The position numbers were made by a program, and so were the translations under genes. From positions 1 through 8,489 of the forward strand of contig DAOUYM010000034.1 in assembly GCA_030666115.1 (NCBI GenBank): a DNA stretch of 8,489 nucleotides, written 5' to 3'. Below the pieces are notes generated by a model. That model saw only the letters and a program-made list of their open reading frames with translations. It was not told where the DNA came from and did no database searches. Shown in pieces: positions 1 through 4,561 of this stretch. How positions within the stretch are numbered: the first letter of the stretch is position 1; the number at the start of each line of letters is the position of its first letter. The DNA comes from Candidatus Aenigmatarchaeota archaeon (GTDB taxonomy: Archaea; Aenigmatarchaeota; Aenigmatarchaeia; QMZP01).

Positions 1-2
1 AA

Positions 3-152
3 GCAGACAGAACAGAGGAACCACACACAAAACCAGACAATGCAGAATCAAACAAGACAGAACCATCAGAGAATCCATACGTAGTCCAAAGGGAAGGACC
101 GATTATCATAGACTCAGAGATCCCGGAAAAGAAGAAAGTGACAACGTACTGA
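3..152 (+). CDS. C-terminal fragment of an unidentified protein (5' end outside window)
   Basis: An open frame enters from the left edge and ends at a TGA at 150-152, giving 49 visible residues. The peptide is hydrophilic and rich in Glu, Pro, Thr, Asn and Lys (for example NPYVVQREGPIIIDSEIPEKK), which looks like a disordered acidic tail or linker rather than a folded domain. The other plus frames are less protein-like: one stops at 91-93, and the other runs into the next gene with Arg- and Asn-rich low-quality sequence. No family is recognised and the function is unknown. The gene runs in the same direction as the downstream DedA-like gene, 63 bp away. Confidence that it is coding is moderate, since only a tail is visible. 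Confidence 0.5.
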   Translation, partial: ADRTEEPHTKPDNAESNKTEPSENPYVVQREGPIIIDSEIPEKKKVTTY

Positions 153-162
153 GTGGTGAACC

Positions 163-188
163 AATAAACCCGATAAACCTAATAAACC
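163..188. repeat. Three 9-bp-period copies of RATAAACC
   Basis: AATAAACC, GATAAACC and AATAAACC lie at 163-170, 172-179 and 181-188, each separated by one base. The array sits 28-53 bp upstream of the DedA-like start codon, so its AT-rich core could serve as the TATA region of that gene. It is too short to distinguish from chance with certainty. Confidence 0.35.
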
Positions 189-215
189 AGTGTACCAAAC
201 TATTTAGCAGATTCT

Positions 216-704
216 ATGATCGAGGGATTCCTGTTGTGGGTTGAGGCATTCATTATACAGTACGGCCTGTCCGGTACCTTCATAATAGCCTTGCTTGAGT
301 CCTTTATATTCCCGATCCCCACAGCAACAGTAATAGCCCCAGCCACCAGCTTTGGGCTGGATCCCTTTCTCGTGACAGTGGTCGCAACAATCGGATCGGT
401 CATAGGCGCTGTGGTAGGATACGTCCTTGGATTCTATTTTGGACACCCGGTAGCAGAGAAACTGTTCAAGAAGCACATCCCAAGGGTGGAGAAATGGTTC
501 GATAAGTATGGCGCATGGGCGGTGCTGATAGCCGCATTCAGCCCGATCCCGTTCAAGGTGTTCACGTGGTGCGGGGGAATATTCAGGATGGATTTCAAGA
601 AGTTCATCATCGCCTCAATAATAGGAAGGTTCTTCCAGTTCGCGTTGTTCGCCTACGTCGGCAGCCTGTTCGGACCAACTGTCCTAGCCTTGATGGGATT
701 CTAA
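216..704 (+). CDS. DedA/VTT-family (YqaA-like) integral membrane protein
   Basis: A 162-residue multi-span membrane protein of the DedA/SNARE-associated (VTT) superfamily. Family members act in the cytoplasmic membrane; several are implicated in lipid (undecaprenyl phosphate or phospholipid) translocation, but the substrate here cannot be told. Diagnostic elements are visible in order: E28 followed by FPIP (32-35), a Gly-rich helix G60-x3-G64-x3-GY-x2-G72, the second re-entrant motif FSPIPFK (108-114), then a Gly-Gly turn and the G137-R138 pair before the last helix. The length is typical of the short YqaA branch. The start at 216 is the first ATG before the hydrophobic segment and has no convincing Shine-Dalgarno. 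The 3' end overlaps the opposing DUF167 gene by 21 bp. Confidence 0.85.
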   Translation: MIEGFLLWVEAFIIQYGLSGTFIIALLESFIFPIPTATVIAPATSFGLDPFLVTVVATIGSVIGAVVGYVLGFYFGHPVAEKLFKKHIPRVEKWFDKYGAWAVLIAAFSPIPFKVFTWCGGIFRMDFKKFIIASIIGRFFQFALFAYVGSLFGPTVLALMGF

Positions 705-989
705 CCTCTTCTTCAGCATGTTCTGTAAACCCCTCTTCACCTCTTCCCTGGAGGCGTCCCTGACCATTATCAGTTTGTCCCTGCTCTTGTGACCTTTAAC
801 TATCTCAACTTCTTTCCCAAGGATCTTTCCAATGTTCACGACAATCTCCCTGTTCACCATACCCCTTTCAGGCCTGTTCCTGACATCAACCAGAAGCTTG
901 CCGTCCTTCTCATGTATCCTGAATCTTCCTGAGGAGGGGTTCACCCTTATCATGACCAGTACGCTGTTGCCGTACTTCTGGACTTCCAT
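684..989 (-). CDS. DUF167/YggU-family small conserved protein
   Basis: A 101-residue cytosolic protein resembling the DUF167 (YggU, human C15orf40) fold, a family of unknown biochemical function. The core reads VRVNP (residues 15-19), a beta hairpin, then RNRPERGMVNREIVVNIGKIL (38-58), equivalent to the family motif aPPxxGkANxxLixxLA, followed by VEIVKGHKSRDKLIMV (61-76), equivalent to the VxIvsGxxsRxK motif. The family's Ala-Asn pair is Val-Asn here. A short basic helical tail (80-98) follows. The start ATG has a TATA-like box (complement of 1011-1020) centred about 26 bp upstream, so the mRNA is probably leaderless. The gene is divergent from the small membrane protein at 1021, and its 3' end overlaps the DedA-like gene. 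Confidence 0.75.
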   Translation of the reverse strand: MEVQKYGNSVLVMIRVNPSSGRFRIHEKDGKLLVDVRNRPERGMVNREIVVNIGKILGKEVEIVKGHKSRDKLIMVRDASREEVKRGLQNMLKKRLESHQG

Positions 990-1020
990 GCTTTATTAAT
1001 AGGGAACTGAATAATTATAT
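990..1020. promoter_or_regulatory. 31-bp divergent pair of leaderless promoters
   Basis: The whole space between start codons at 989 (minus) and 1021 (plus) is 31 bp. TTTATTAATA at 992-1001 lies about 25 bp before the plus ATG, and ATATAATTATT (complement of 1010-1020) lies about 26 bp before the minus ATG. Each box therefore abuts the other gene's start codon. The spacing fits the archaeal TATA-to-start distance, with translation beginning at or near the first transcribed base. Confidence 0.5.
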
Positions 1021-1278
1021 ATGATCGAGTTCGTCTCTGTTCTGGTCCTTATAATCGCTATACTGCTAATACTATTTCTGCTGTTCAGGAGAAGGATAGT
1101 CAGGTCCCTTTCCTGCAGGATGCTTAAGATACGGAAGAGAAGGCACGAACTGAAGGATATAGAGAAAGAGATAGAGCGTGAGATGATAATGATAAAGACC
1201 AGACGATCGAACAAGAGCAGGAGCAAGGACATCTCAATTGATATGCTGTTAAGGAAAAGAAGAAAGCACAGGCTGTGA
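1021..1278 (+). CDS. Small single-span membrane protein with strongly basic cytoplasmic tail
   Basis: An 85-residue protein with no family I recognise. Residues 4-22 form a Leu/Ile/Val transmembrane helix, followed at once by RRR (23-25), which by the positive-inside rule puts the C-terminus in the cytoplasm. Residues 36-60 alternate basic and acidic residues and could form a short coiled coil. The end (61-85) is dense in Arg, Lys and Ser, finishing RKRRKHRL. A TATA-like box 25 bp upstream and the absence of an SD support a leaderless start at the first ATG. The last codons and the TGA lie inside the 13-bp tandem repeat that follows, so the C-terminus may have been set by repeat expansion. 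A role as a membrane anchor for nucleic acid or ribosomes is only a guess. Confidence 0.6.
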   Translation: MIEFVSVLVLIIAILLILFLLFRRRIVRSLSCRMLKIRKRRHELKDIEKEIEREMIMIKTRRSNKSRSKDISIDMLLRKRRKHRL

Positions 1279-1345
1279 ACATAAAATGTGAACACACGAT
1301 GTGAACATAAAATGTGAACACACGCTGTGAACACAGGCTGTGAAT
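1267..1345. repeat. 13-bp tandem repeat between convergent genes
   Basis: TGTGAAC recurs exactly every 13 bp at 1274, 1287, 1300, 1313 and 1326, with a final TGTGAAT at 1339. The unit tails alternate ATAAAA, ACACGA, ATAAAA, ACACGC, ACAGGC, which gives a 26-bp higher-order period at the start. The sequence CACAGGCTGTGAA, containing the interrupted palindrome CACAG-G-CTGTG, occurs at both ends (1267 and 1332), exactly 65 bp (five units) apart. The array covers the stop codon of the upstream gene and touches the opposing stop at 1345-1347, so it occupies the entire convergent intergenic gap. Confidence 0.85.
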
Positions 1346-1986
1346 TAATCTGATTTCTTTGCTTTGTCTGGTTTACCTGTTTCTATTATGACCTTCTTGG
1401 TGGTTCCATACGGATACTTTCTTATTATCTTCTTGCTCTCCATCCTGTTCAGTATCCTGTGAACCTTGACTTTATTGAGACCGGTCCTGCTAACCAGTTC
1501 CTTCTGGGTTATCTCCCCGCCACGTTTCTTCAGTTCTGACATTATCTCCTTCTCTTCAGGAAGCAGGAGCATGTCAGTTATCTCATCCTTAAGTTCCTTG
1601 ATTTCCTTATCCCTGCTTAAACTCCAGACAGACAGCCCTGCAATTATGAACATGATCCCGCTAAGGAGGTTTATGAGCGGGGCAGGAGAGACAAGGTAAT
1701 TCATCTGGAATCCTCTCATACCTCCCCTGAATCCATTAATGCCTCTGGGGAATGATCCGTTGAACTCCATCATCACGTCAGATGGATCGCCGTTCTCCAT
1801 CATATCTGACATCATTGCAGTTCTTACGTATTCGGACTGCACCATTGAACCATATGAAATTATGAAATAACCCCCGAATATGAAGCACAGGAACATTATG
1901 ATTATGAATCTCCTCTTGGTTATGGCCTCAAAACCGTTCCACATAAAGCATCTACCTTTCCAATCCCTTTTCTGATTTAATTCCAT
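1345..1986 (-). CDS. Membrane-anchored winged-helix transcriptional regulator with Met-rich external loop
   Basis: A 213-residue protein. Basic residues KRR (24-26) precede a first transmembrane helix (about 27-46). A segment of about 55 residues, predicted outside, holds nine Met (48, 58, 59, 62, 63, 72, 73, 90, 95), several as MM pairs next to Asp/Glu. A second helix spans about 104-123, then a short charged linker leads to a C-terminal winged helix (about 143-203): ITQKELVSRTGLNKVKVHRIL is the helix-turn-helix and the wing is YPYGTTKKVIIE. This resembles archaeal membrane-associated HTH proteins; the known Sulfolobus regulator ArnR is also membrane-tethered but has the opposite domain order. 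It is divergent from the exported Met-rich gene, with an operator-like array between, so autoregulation plus control of the neighbour is likely. M15 (ATG ending at 1944), preceded by GGAAAGGT, is an alternative start. Confidence 0.8.
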   Translation of the reverse strand: MELNQKRDWKGRCFMWNGFEAITKRRFIIIMFLCFIFGGYFIISYGSMVQSEYVRTAMMSDMMENGDPSDVMMEFNGSFPRGINGFRGGMRGFQMNYLVSPAPLINLLSGIMFIIAGLSVWSLSRDKEIKELKDEITDMLLLPEEKEIMSELKKRGGEITQKELVSRTGLNKVKVHRILNRMESKKIIRKYPYGTTKKVIIETGKPDKAKKSD

Positions 1987-1996
1987 TTTATTTCTG

Positions 1997-2088
1997 GTTT
2001 CAATCCGTTTCAGAATACCTTAATATGTGGTTTCATGCTTAAAAGCTTTGTTTCATCTCGTTTCACAAAAGACTAATATGTCGTTTCA
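1997..2088. promoter_or_regulatory. Six-copy GTTTCA operator-like array, a 53-bp tandem duplication
   Basis: GTTTCA occurs at 1997, 2007, 2030, 2050, 2060 and 2083. The intervals 10, 23, 20, 10, 23 show two identical triads offset by 53 bp. The third box of each triad is part of a longer direct repeat, TTAATATGTGGTTTCA (2020-2035) and CTAATATGTCGTTTCA (2073-2088). All boxes share one orientation and fall close to the same helical face at about 10.5 bp per turn. The TAATAT cores coincide with the predicted TATA boxes of the two flanking divergent genes. Confidence 0.75.
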
Positions 2089-2111
2089 CCCCTAAGATGG
2101 ACAGGGAGGTG
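2073..2111 (+). promoter_or_regulatory. Promoter and strong Shine-Dalgarno of the Met-rich protein gene
   Basis: CTAATATG (2073-2080) is a TATA candidate placing transcription start near 2100-2105. GGGAGGTG (2104-2111) is a near-perfect archaeal SD, five bases before the ATG at 2117. It is unusual here, because most other genes in the window lack an SD and look leaderless. Confidence 0.55.
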
Positions 2112-2116
2112 TAAAA

Positions 2117-2620
2117 ATGAAGAACCAAACAGCCTTCGTTGCACTGGGACTCGTTGCCCTGGTGTTGTCTATGGGTCTGGTATCTATGGGCGCCACCGCG
2201 GAAGACACAACCAGCGAAACACCCGACGAAACATTCAGTCAATTCCCATGTGCAGGAGAAGGATGGATGAGAGCCGGAATAGGCGGAATGGGTTTGGAAG
2301 ATAGGATGGAAGCAATGAAAGAGAAACTCGGCCTTCCTGAAGACGCAACCCAGGAAGATATCATGAATGCAATGATGCAGAACAGAGAAACTCTCATGGA
2401 AGAGCACATGACCACTGTAAAAGAAAAGCTCGGTCTTCCAGAGGACGCCACTGACGAGGAAGTTCAGGATGCACTGAATCAGTGGAGAGAAGAGAACCAC
2501 GAACTGATAATGGCATCAGGAATGCAAATGCGTGCAAGGCATGGAAAGCCTGATATGCCCGGAATGAAAGGTATGCAGGGCATGCACGGTATGCGCTCCG
2601 GATGGATGGCATCCGAGTAA
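2117..2620 (+). CDS. Exported Met-rich two-repeat protein with M-x-G-M tail
   Basis: A 167-residue protein. Residues 1-28 are a clear Sec signal peptide: Lys2, a hydrophobic core at 6-24, and a probable cleavage after A-T-A28 before Glu-Asp. The mature part is acidic and contains two helical repeats 34 residues apart, each with the identical core KEKLGLPEDAT (68-78 and 102-112) followed by xEDIMNAM or DEEVQDAL. Codons of the two copies differ at many synonymous sites, so the duplication is not recent. The last 30 residues have D-MPGMKGMQGMHGM (147-159). The mature chain holds about 18 Met, a few His and one Cys (C45). Met-x-x-Met and His/Met clusters are known in periplasmic Cu(I)/Ag(I) handling proteins, and the helical repeats recall envelope chaperones such as Spy/CpxP only in general style. 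I recognise no family. A perfect SD suggests strong expression. Confidence 0.8.
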   Translation: MKNQTAFVALGLVALVLSMGLVSMGATAEDTTSETPDETFSQFPCAGEGWMRAGIGGMGLEDRMEAMKEKLGLPEDATQEDIMNAMMQNRETLMEEHMTTVKEKLGLPEDATDEEVQDALNQWREENHELIMASGMQMRARHGKPDMPGMKGMQGMHGMRSGWMASE

Positions 2621-2661
2621 AACATGGTTGGATAGCCTCCCGGGGGTTATCTGGCCATGTT
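2621..2661 (+). terminator. 19-bp-stem hairpin after the Met-rich gene
   Basis: AACATGG (2621-2627) pairs with CCATGTT (2655-2661). The inner arms GATAGCCTC (2631-2639) and GGGGTTATC (2643-2651) pair with G-U wobbles, and the bases between also form wobbles, giving one continuous stem with a 3-base loop. It begins directly after the TAA stop and is followed by pyrimidine- and T-rich sequence (2661-2675). It probably acts as a terminator or a 3' mRNA-stabilising structure. Confidence 0.6.
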
Positions 2662-2750
2662 CCTTTCGTTCCTTATTATATAAATATTTAAATGAAAGAA
2701 ACGGGTCAGAAGCGATAAACTGCCCAAAAAGGACAGTAACTTAAGCAAAT

Positions 2751-2760
2751 AATATTTATT
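2751..2760 (+). promoter_or_regulatory. TATA-like box of the coiled-coil membrane protein gene
   Basis: AATATTTATT lies about 29 bp before the ATG at 2785. No SD is present in the short AT-rich leader, so the transcript is leaderless or nearly so. Confidence 0.45.
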
Positions 2761-2784
2761 AACATCCCCTGATAATTTAAAATA

Positions 2785-3534
2785 ATGGCAAAGAAAAAAA
2801 CTGCACAAAAAAAGGAATCAACGAAAAAAGAACCAAAGAAGAAAAAGTCGAAAAAACGAGTTTCTTCTAAGAAGTACCCCCCCTACAAACTGTTCAGGAG
2901 AATGGAAAAGATAGAGGGACTTATAGACGACATCAAGGAATCCGAGAAAACATCAAGAAGGACCGAGAGCAGGATGGCTGATGCGCAGAAGGATATGGAG
3001 AAGACAGGAAAGATGATTCTTGAAGAGGAGAAGAACATAGGGAAAACAGGAAAGCAAATTCTGGAAAAAGAAAGGGAAATCGAGAAGATGGAAACTAACA
3101 TAATCATCAAAGAAGACGAAATAAAAGAGGCCCTTGTAAAAATCGCGATATTCACCTTCAGGAGAGAGCGGGTTCTTGAGGTTGCAAGGGGATTTGCAGG
3201 GGCATTACTCGGTGTTGTTATAGGGTTCGGGCTTATGATTAACACAGAACTGGTTACTGGTCTTGCGTGGTATAACGCTATAGGAATACTTGCCTTCATT
3301 ATTGCAGTATCCGCTGTGCTCGTATACAAGAACAAGAAGGAATGGGTAGAGAAGGAGGGATCAATATTCATCCTAAAGAGGCTCCTGACACTCTATGCAA
3401 TATGCATATGCATCGAGGTCATATCCATCGCACTGTTTGGAATATTTACATTTGAGCTAGAGCTTCTGGCAAAGACCCTTATAATAGGTTCCTATCCTGC
3501 CATGGCAGGGGCGGTCGCATTCTATATGGCCTGA
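2785..3534 (+). CDS. Lys-rich, coiled-coil, four-helix membrane protein (DUF2391-like)
   Basis: A 249-residue protein in three parts. Residues 1-30 carry 15 Lys and resemble a histone-H1-like disordered tail. Residues about 36-118 are a charged coiled coil with an internal near-repeat of KTGKxILExE (73-82 and 87-97). Residues about 133-249 hold four predicted transmembrane helices (about 137-157, 163-182, 198-221, 228-248), beginning RERVLEVARGFAGALLGVVIGFG. This membrane part, following a cytosolic helical region, resembles the archaeal DUF2391 group of integral membrane proteins; that assignment is from memory of the architecture and is tentative. Function is unknown. The Lys tail could contact nucleic acid or acidic lipid. 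It is preceded by a strong hairpin and followed by 69 bp before eL33, so it is probably its own transcription unit. Confidence 0.65.
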   Translation: MAKKKTAQKKESTKKEPKKKKSKKRVSSKKYPPYKLFRRMEKIEGLIDDIKESEKTSRRTESRMADAQKDMEKTGKMILEEEKNIGKTGKQILEKEREIEKMETNIIIKEDEIKEALVKIAIFTFRRERVLEVARGFAGALLGVVIGFGLMINTELVTGLAWYNAIGILAFIIAVSAVLVYKNKKEWVEKEGSIFILKRLLTLYAICICIEVISIALFGIFTFELELLAKTLIIGSYPAMAGAVAFYMA

Positions 3535-3570
3535 CATGGTTTGAACTTTGCGCATTCTTAACAAAAAAAC

Positions 3571-3580
3571 ATATTTAAAT
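3571..3580 (+). promoter_or_regulatory. TATA-like box of the eL33 gene
   Basis: ATATTTAAAT is centred about 28 bp before the ATG at 3604, preceded by an A-rich stretch (3561-3569) that could act as BRE. This predicts a leader of only a few bases. Confidence 0.5.
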
Positions 3581-3603
3581 TAATCGGGTTTAATAAATAG
3601 GGT

Positions 3604-3876
3604 ATGAGCATGAAAGCAACGGTAGTCAACTTCAGGAGAGGCAGACACACCCAGACCATGAACCAGCTTTTGCTGGAGATACCCGGGGTTGATTCAAAGG
3701 TCCTGGCATCAGGATTCATAGGCAGGAGGGTCAAGTGGACCAGTCCTGGAAAGCTGAAGAAGGAGATCTTCGGCAAAATTGTCAATACCCACGGGAGCAA
3801 CGGCGTGGTCAGGGCAAGGTTCAGCAGGGGCCTGCCAGGCGAGATCGTAGGCAAGAAAGTGGATGTTCTCGAATAG
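3604..3876 (+). CDS. rpl35ae: Large-subunit ribosomal protein eL33 (L35Ae)
   Basis: A 90-residue ribosomal protein of the L35Ae family, found in eukaryotes and some archaea and absent from bacteria. Recognisable elements are the N-terminal strand with NFRRGRHTQTMNQLLLEIPGV (9-29), the central GRRVKW (40-45), and the C-terminal signature KIVNTHGSNGVVRARFSRGLPG (58-79) with the closing strand KKVDVLE. Family length is about 85-110, so this is a complete compact form. It binds 23S rRNA in the large subunit. Two in-frame ATGs (3604, 3610) are possible; the first matches the TATA spacing better. The gene stands alone, with a 46-bp gap to the next gene, which has its own promoter. Confidence 0.95.
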   Translation: MSMKATVVNFRRGRHTQTMNQLLLEIPGVDSKVLASGFIGRRVKWTSPGKLKKEIFGKIVNTHGSNGVVRARFSRGLPGEIVGKKVDVLE

Positions 3877-3890
3877 GATCTGATCGATTC

Positions 3891-3900
3891 TTTTATTTAT
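3891..3900 (+). promoter_or_regulatory. TATA-like box of the SemiSWEET-like gene
   Basis: TTTTATTTAT is centred about 27 bp upstream of the ATG at 3923, and the leader has no SD. Its T-rich sequence may also serve as the termination tract of the preceding eL33 gene. Confidence 0.45.
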
Positions 3901-3922
3901 AGCAATAAACCAATTTGATAAA

Positions 3923-4189
3923 ATGTTAGTTGATGTAATAGGTTTTATTGCCGGGTTCCTGTCAGCAGTGAGCCTTATCCCCCAACTAGTGAAATCATAT
4001 AGAACCAGAAGTCTTGATGATATCTCACTGACAGCCTTACTTGTTATACTGGCGGCAACCGGATTGTGGACGGTCTACGGGATCCTGATCAACAGCCTGC
4101 CTTTAATCGTTACGGATGGCTTTCTTTTCCTGGTTGACCTGGGTATAGTGATATTGAAGATCAAAAGCACGCTAACGAAAAAACAGTGA
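3923..4189 (+). CDS. SemiSWEET/PQ-loop family small transporter
   Basis: An 88-residue three-helix membrane protein of the MtN3/SemiSWEET (PQ-loop) superfamily, whose members dimerise to form sugar channels. Helices are at about 5-22, 35-56 and 60-81. The PQ motif (SLIPQLVKSYRTRS, 17-30) ends helix 1, followed by DDISL (32-36) and the W49-x2-YG53 pair of helix 2. In characterised SemiSWEETs a conserved Asn in helix 3 lines the sugar site; at the equivalent place this protein reads IVTDG (62-66), with Asp65. Substrate preference may therefore differ. Length is normal for a SemiSWEET. Its 3' end nearly touches the opposing cupin gene (3 bp between stops). Fold assignment is strong; sugar transport is inferred. 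Confidence 0.85.
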   Translation: MLVDVIGFIAGFLSAVSLIPQLVKSYRTRSLDDISLTALLVILAATGLWTVYGILINSLPLIVTDGFLFLVDLGIVILKIKSTLTKKQ

Positions 4190-4197
4190 TTATCACT
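4178..4197 (-). terminator. Palindrome over both stop codons plus T6 for the minus-strand operon
   Basis: AGTGAT-T-ATCACT (4185-4197) is a perfect 6-bp-arm palindrome containing the TGA of the plus gene and the TGA of the minus gene. Read on the minus strand it is followed by T6 (complement of 4178-4183), the kind of U-tract that drives archaeal termination. The tract lies inside the last Lys codons of the SemiSWEET-like gene. Confidence 0.4.
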
Positions 4198-4561
4198 TCC
4201 CTCTGCCAGCGTACTTCTCGAATACGCAGAAGAATATCAGGTCCCCCTCGGTTGCTGTGTTGAAGACCTTGTGGAAGTTACCTGCCGGTATGAGGACTAT
4301 ATCGCCTTTCTCAACAGCGAACTTCTCGTCTCCAAGCTGCATCTCCCCCGAACCCTCGAAGAACACGTAGACTTCCTCTTCTTTCTCGTGTTCGTGTCCT
4401 CCTGTCGCCTTTCCTGGGTGGAGAACTGTCATGGATGTGGTCATGTTCTGGAGAACACCACTGATGTCATGTACAGAATAAACATCATTGTCCCTGATCG
4501 GCTTCACCCTCTTCGGGAACTCCTTGTACGGAATCTTCCTCTGGTTATTGCTTTCATTCAT
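4193..4561 (-). CDS. Single-domain cupin, probable metal-binding sugar-modifying or sensing protein
   Basis: A 122-residue small cupin (cupin_2 type). Motif 1 is seen as G55-H56-x-H58-x3/4-E-x6-G70 and motif 2 as GDIVLIPAGNFHKV (86-99) with His97, giving the usual three His plus one Glu set for a divalent metal. The N-terminal 40 residues include the segment VYSVHDISGVLQNMTTSMTVLHPG. It is the second gene of an operon: its ATG overlaps the TGA of the upstream epimerase (ATGA at 4561-4558, reverse), and an AGGAGATGA SD lies inside the end of that gene. Translational coupling suggests a shared sugar-nucleotide or carbohydrate pathway, for example an isomerase or epimerase step, but cupins are too diverse to name the reaction. 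Confidence 0.8.
   Translation of the reverse strand: MNESNNQRKIPYKEFPKRVKPIRDNDVYSVHDISGVLQNMTTSMTVLHPGKATGGHEHEKEEEVYVFFEGSGEMQLGDEKFAVEKGDIVLIPAGNFHKVFNTATEGDLIFFCVFEKYAGRGK

Noticed and set aside
996..1334. Minus-strand open frame of 112 codons over the small membrane protein and the 13-bp repeat
   Set aside because: Its N-terminus is only translated tandem repeat (MFTACVHILCSH) and the rest is Ser/Ile-rich antisense of a basic protein.
1267..1345. CRISPR array
   Set aside because: The 13-bp units are contiguous without unique spacers, and no cas gene is present.
1997..2088. CRISPR or mobile-element terminal repeats
   Set aside because: The boxes are only 6 bp, in phased promoter positions, with no spacers, transposase or target duplication.
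2719..2735. Hairpin CTGCCC-AAAAA-GGACAG as a regulatory RNA
   Set aside because: Only six pairs with a central mismatch, and it lies upstream of the predicted TATA box, so it is probably not transcribed with the next gene.
2883..3371. Minus-strand open frame of 162 codons
   Set aside because: Ser/Ile/Phe-rich composition is the expected antisense of the Lys/Glu coiled coil on the plus strand.
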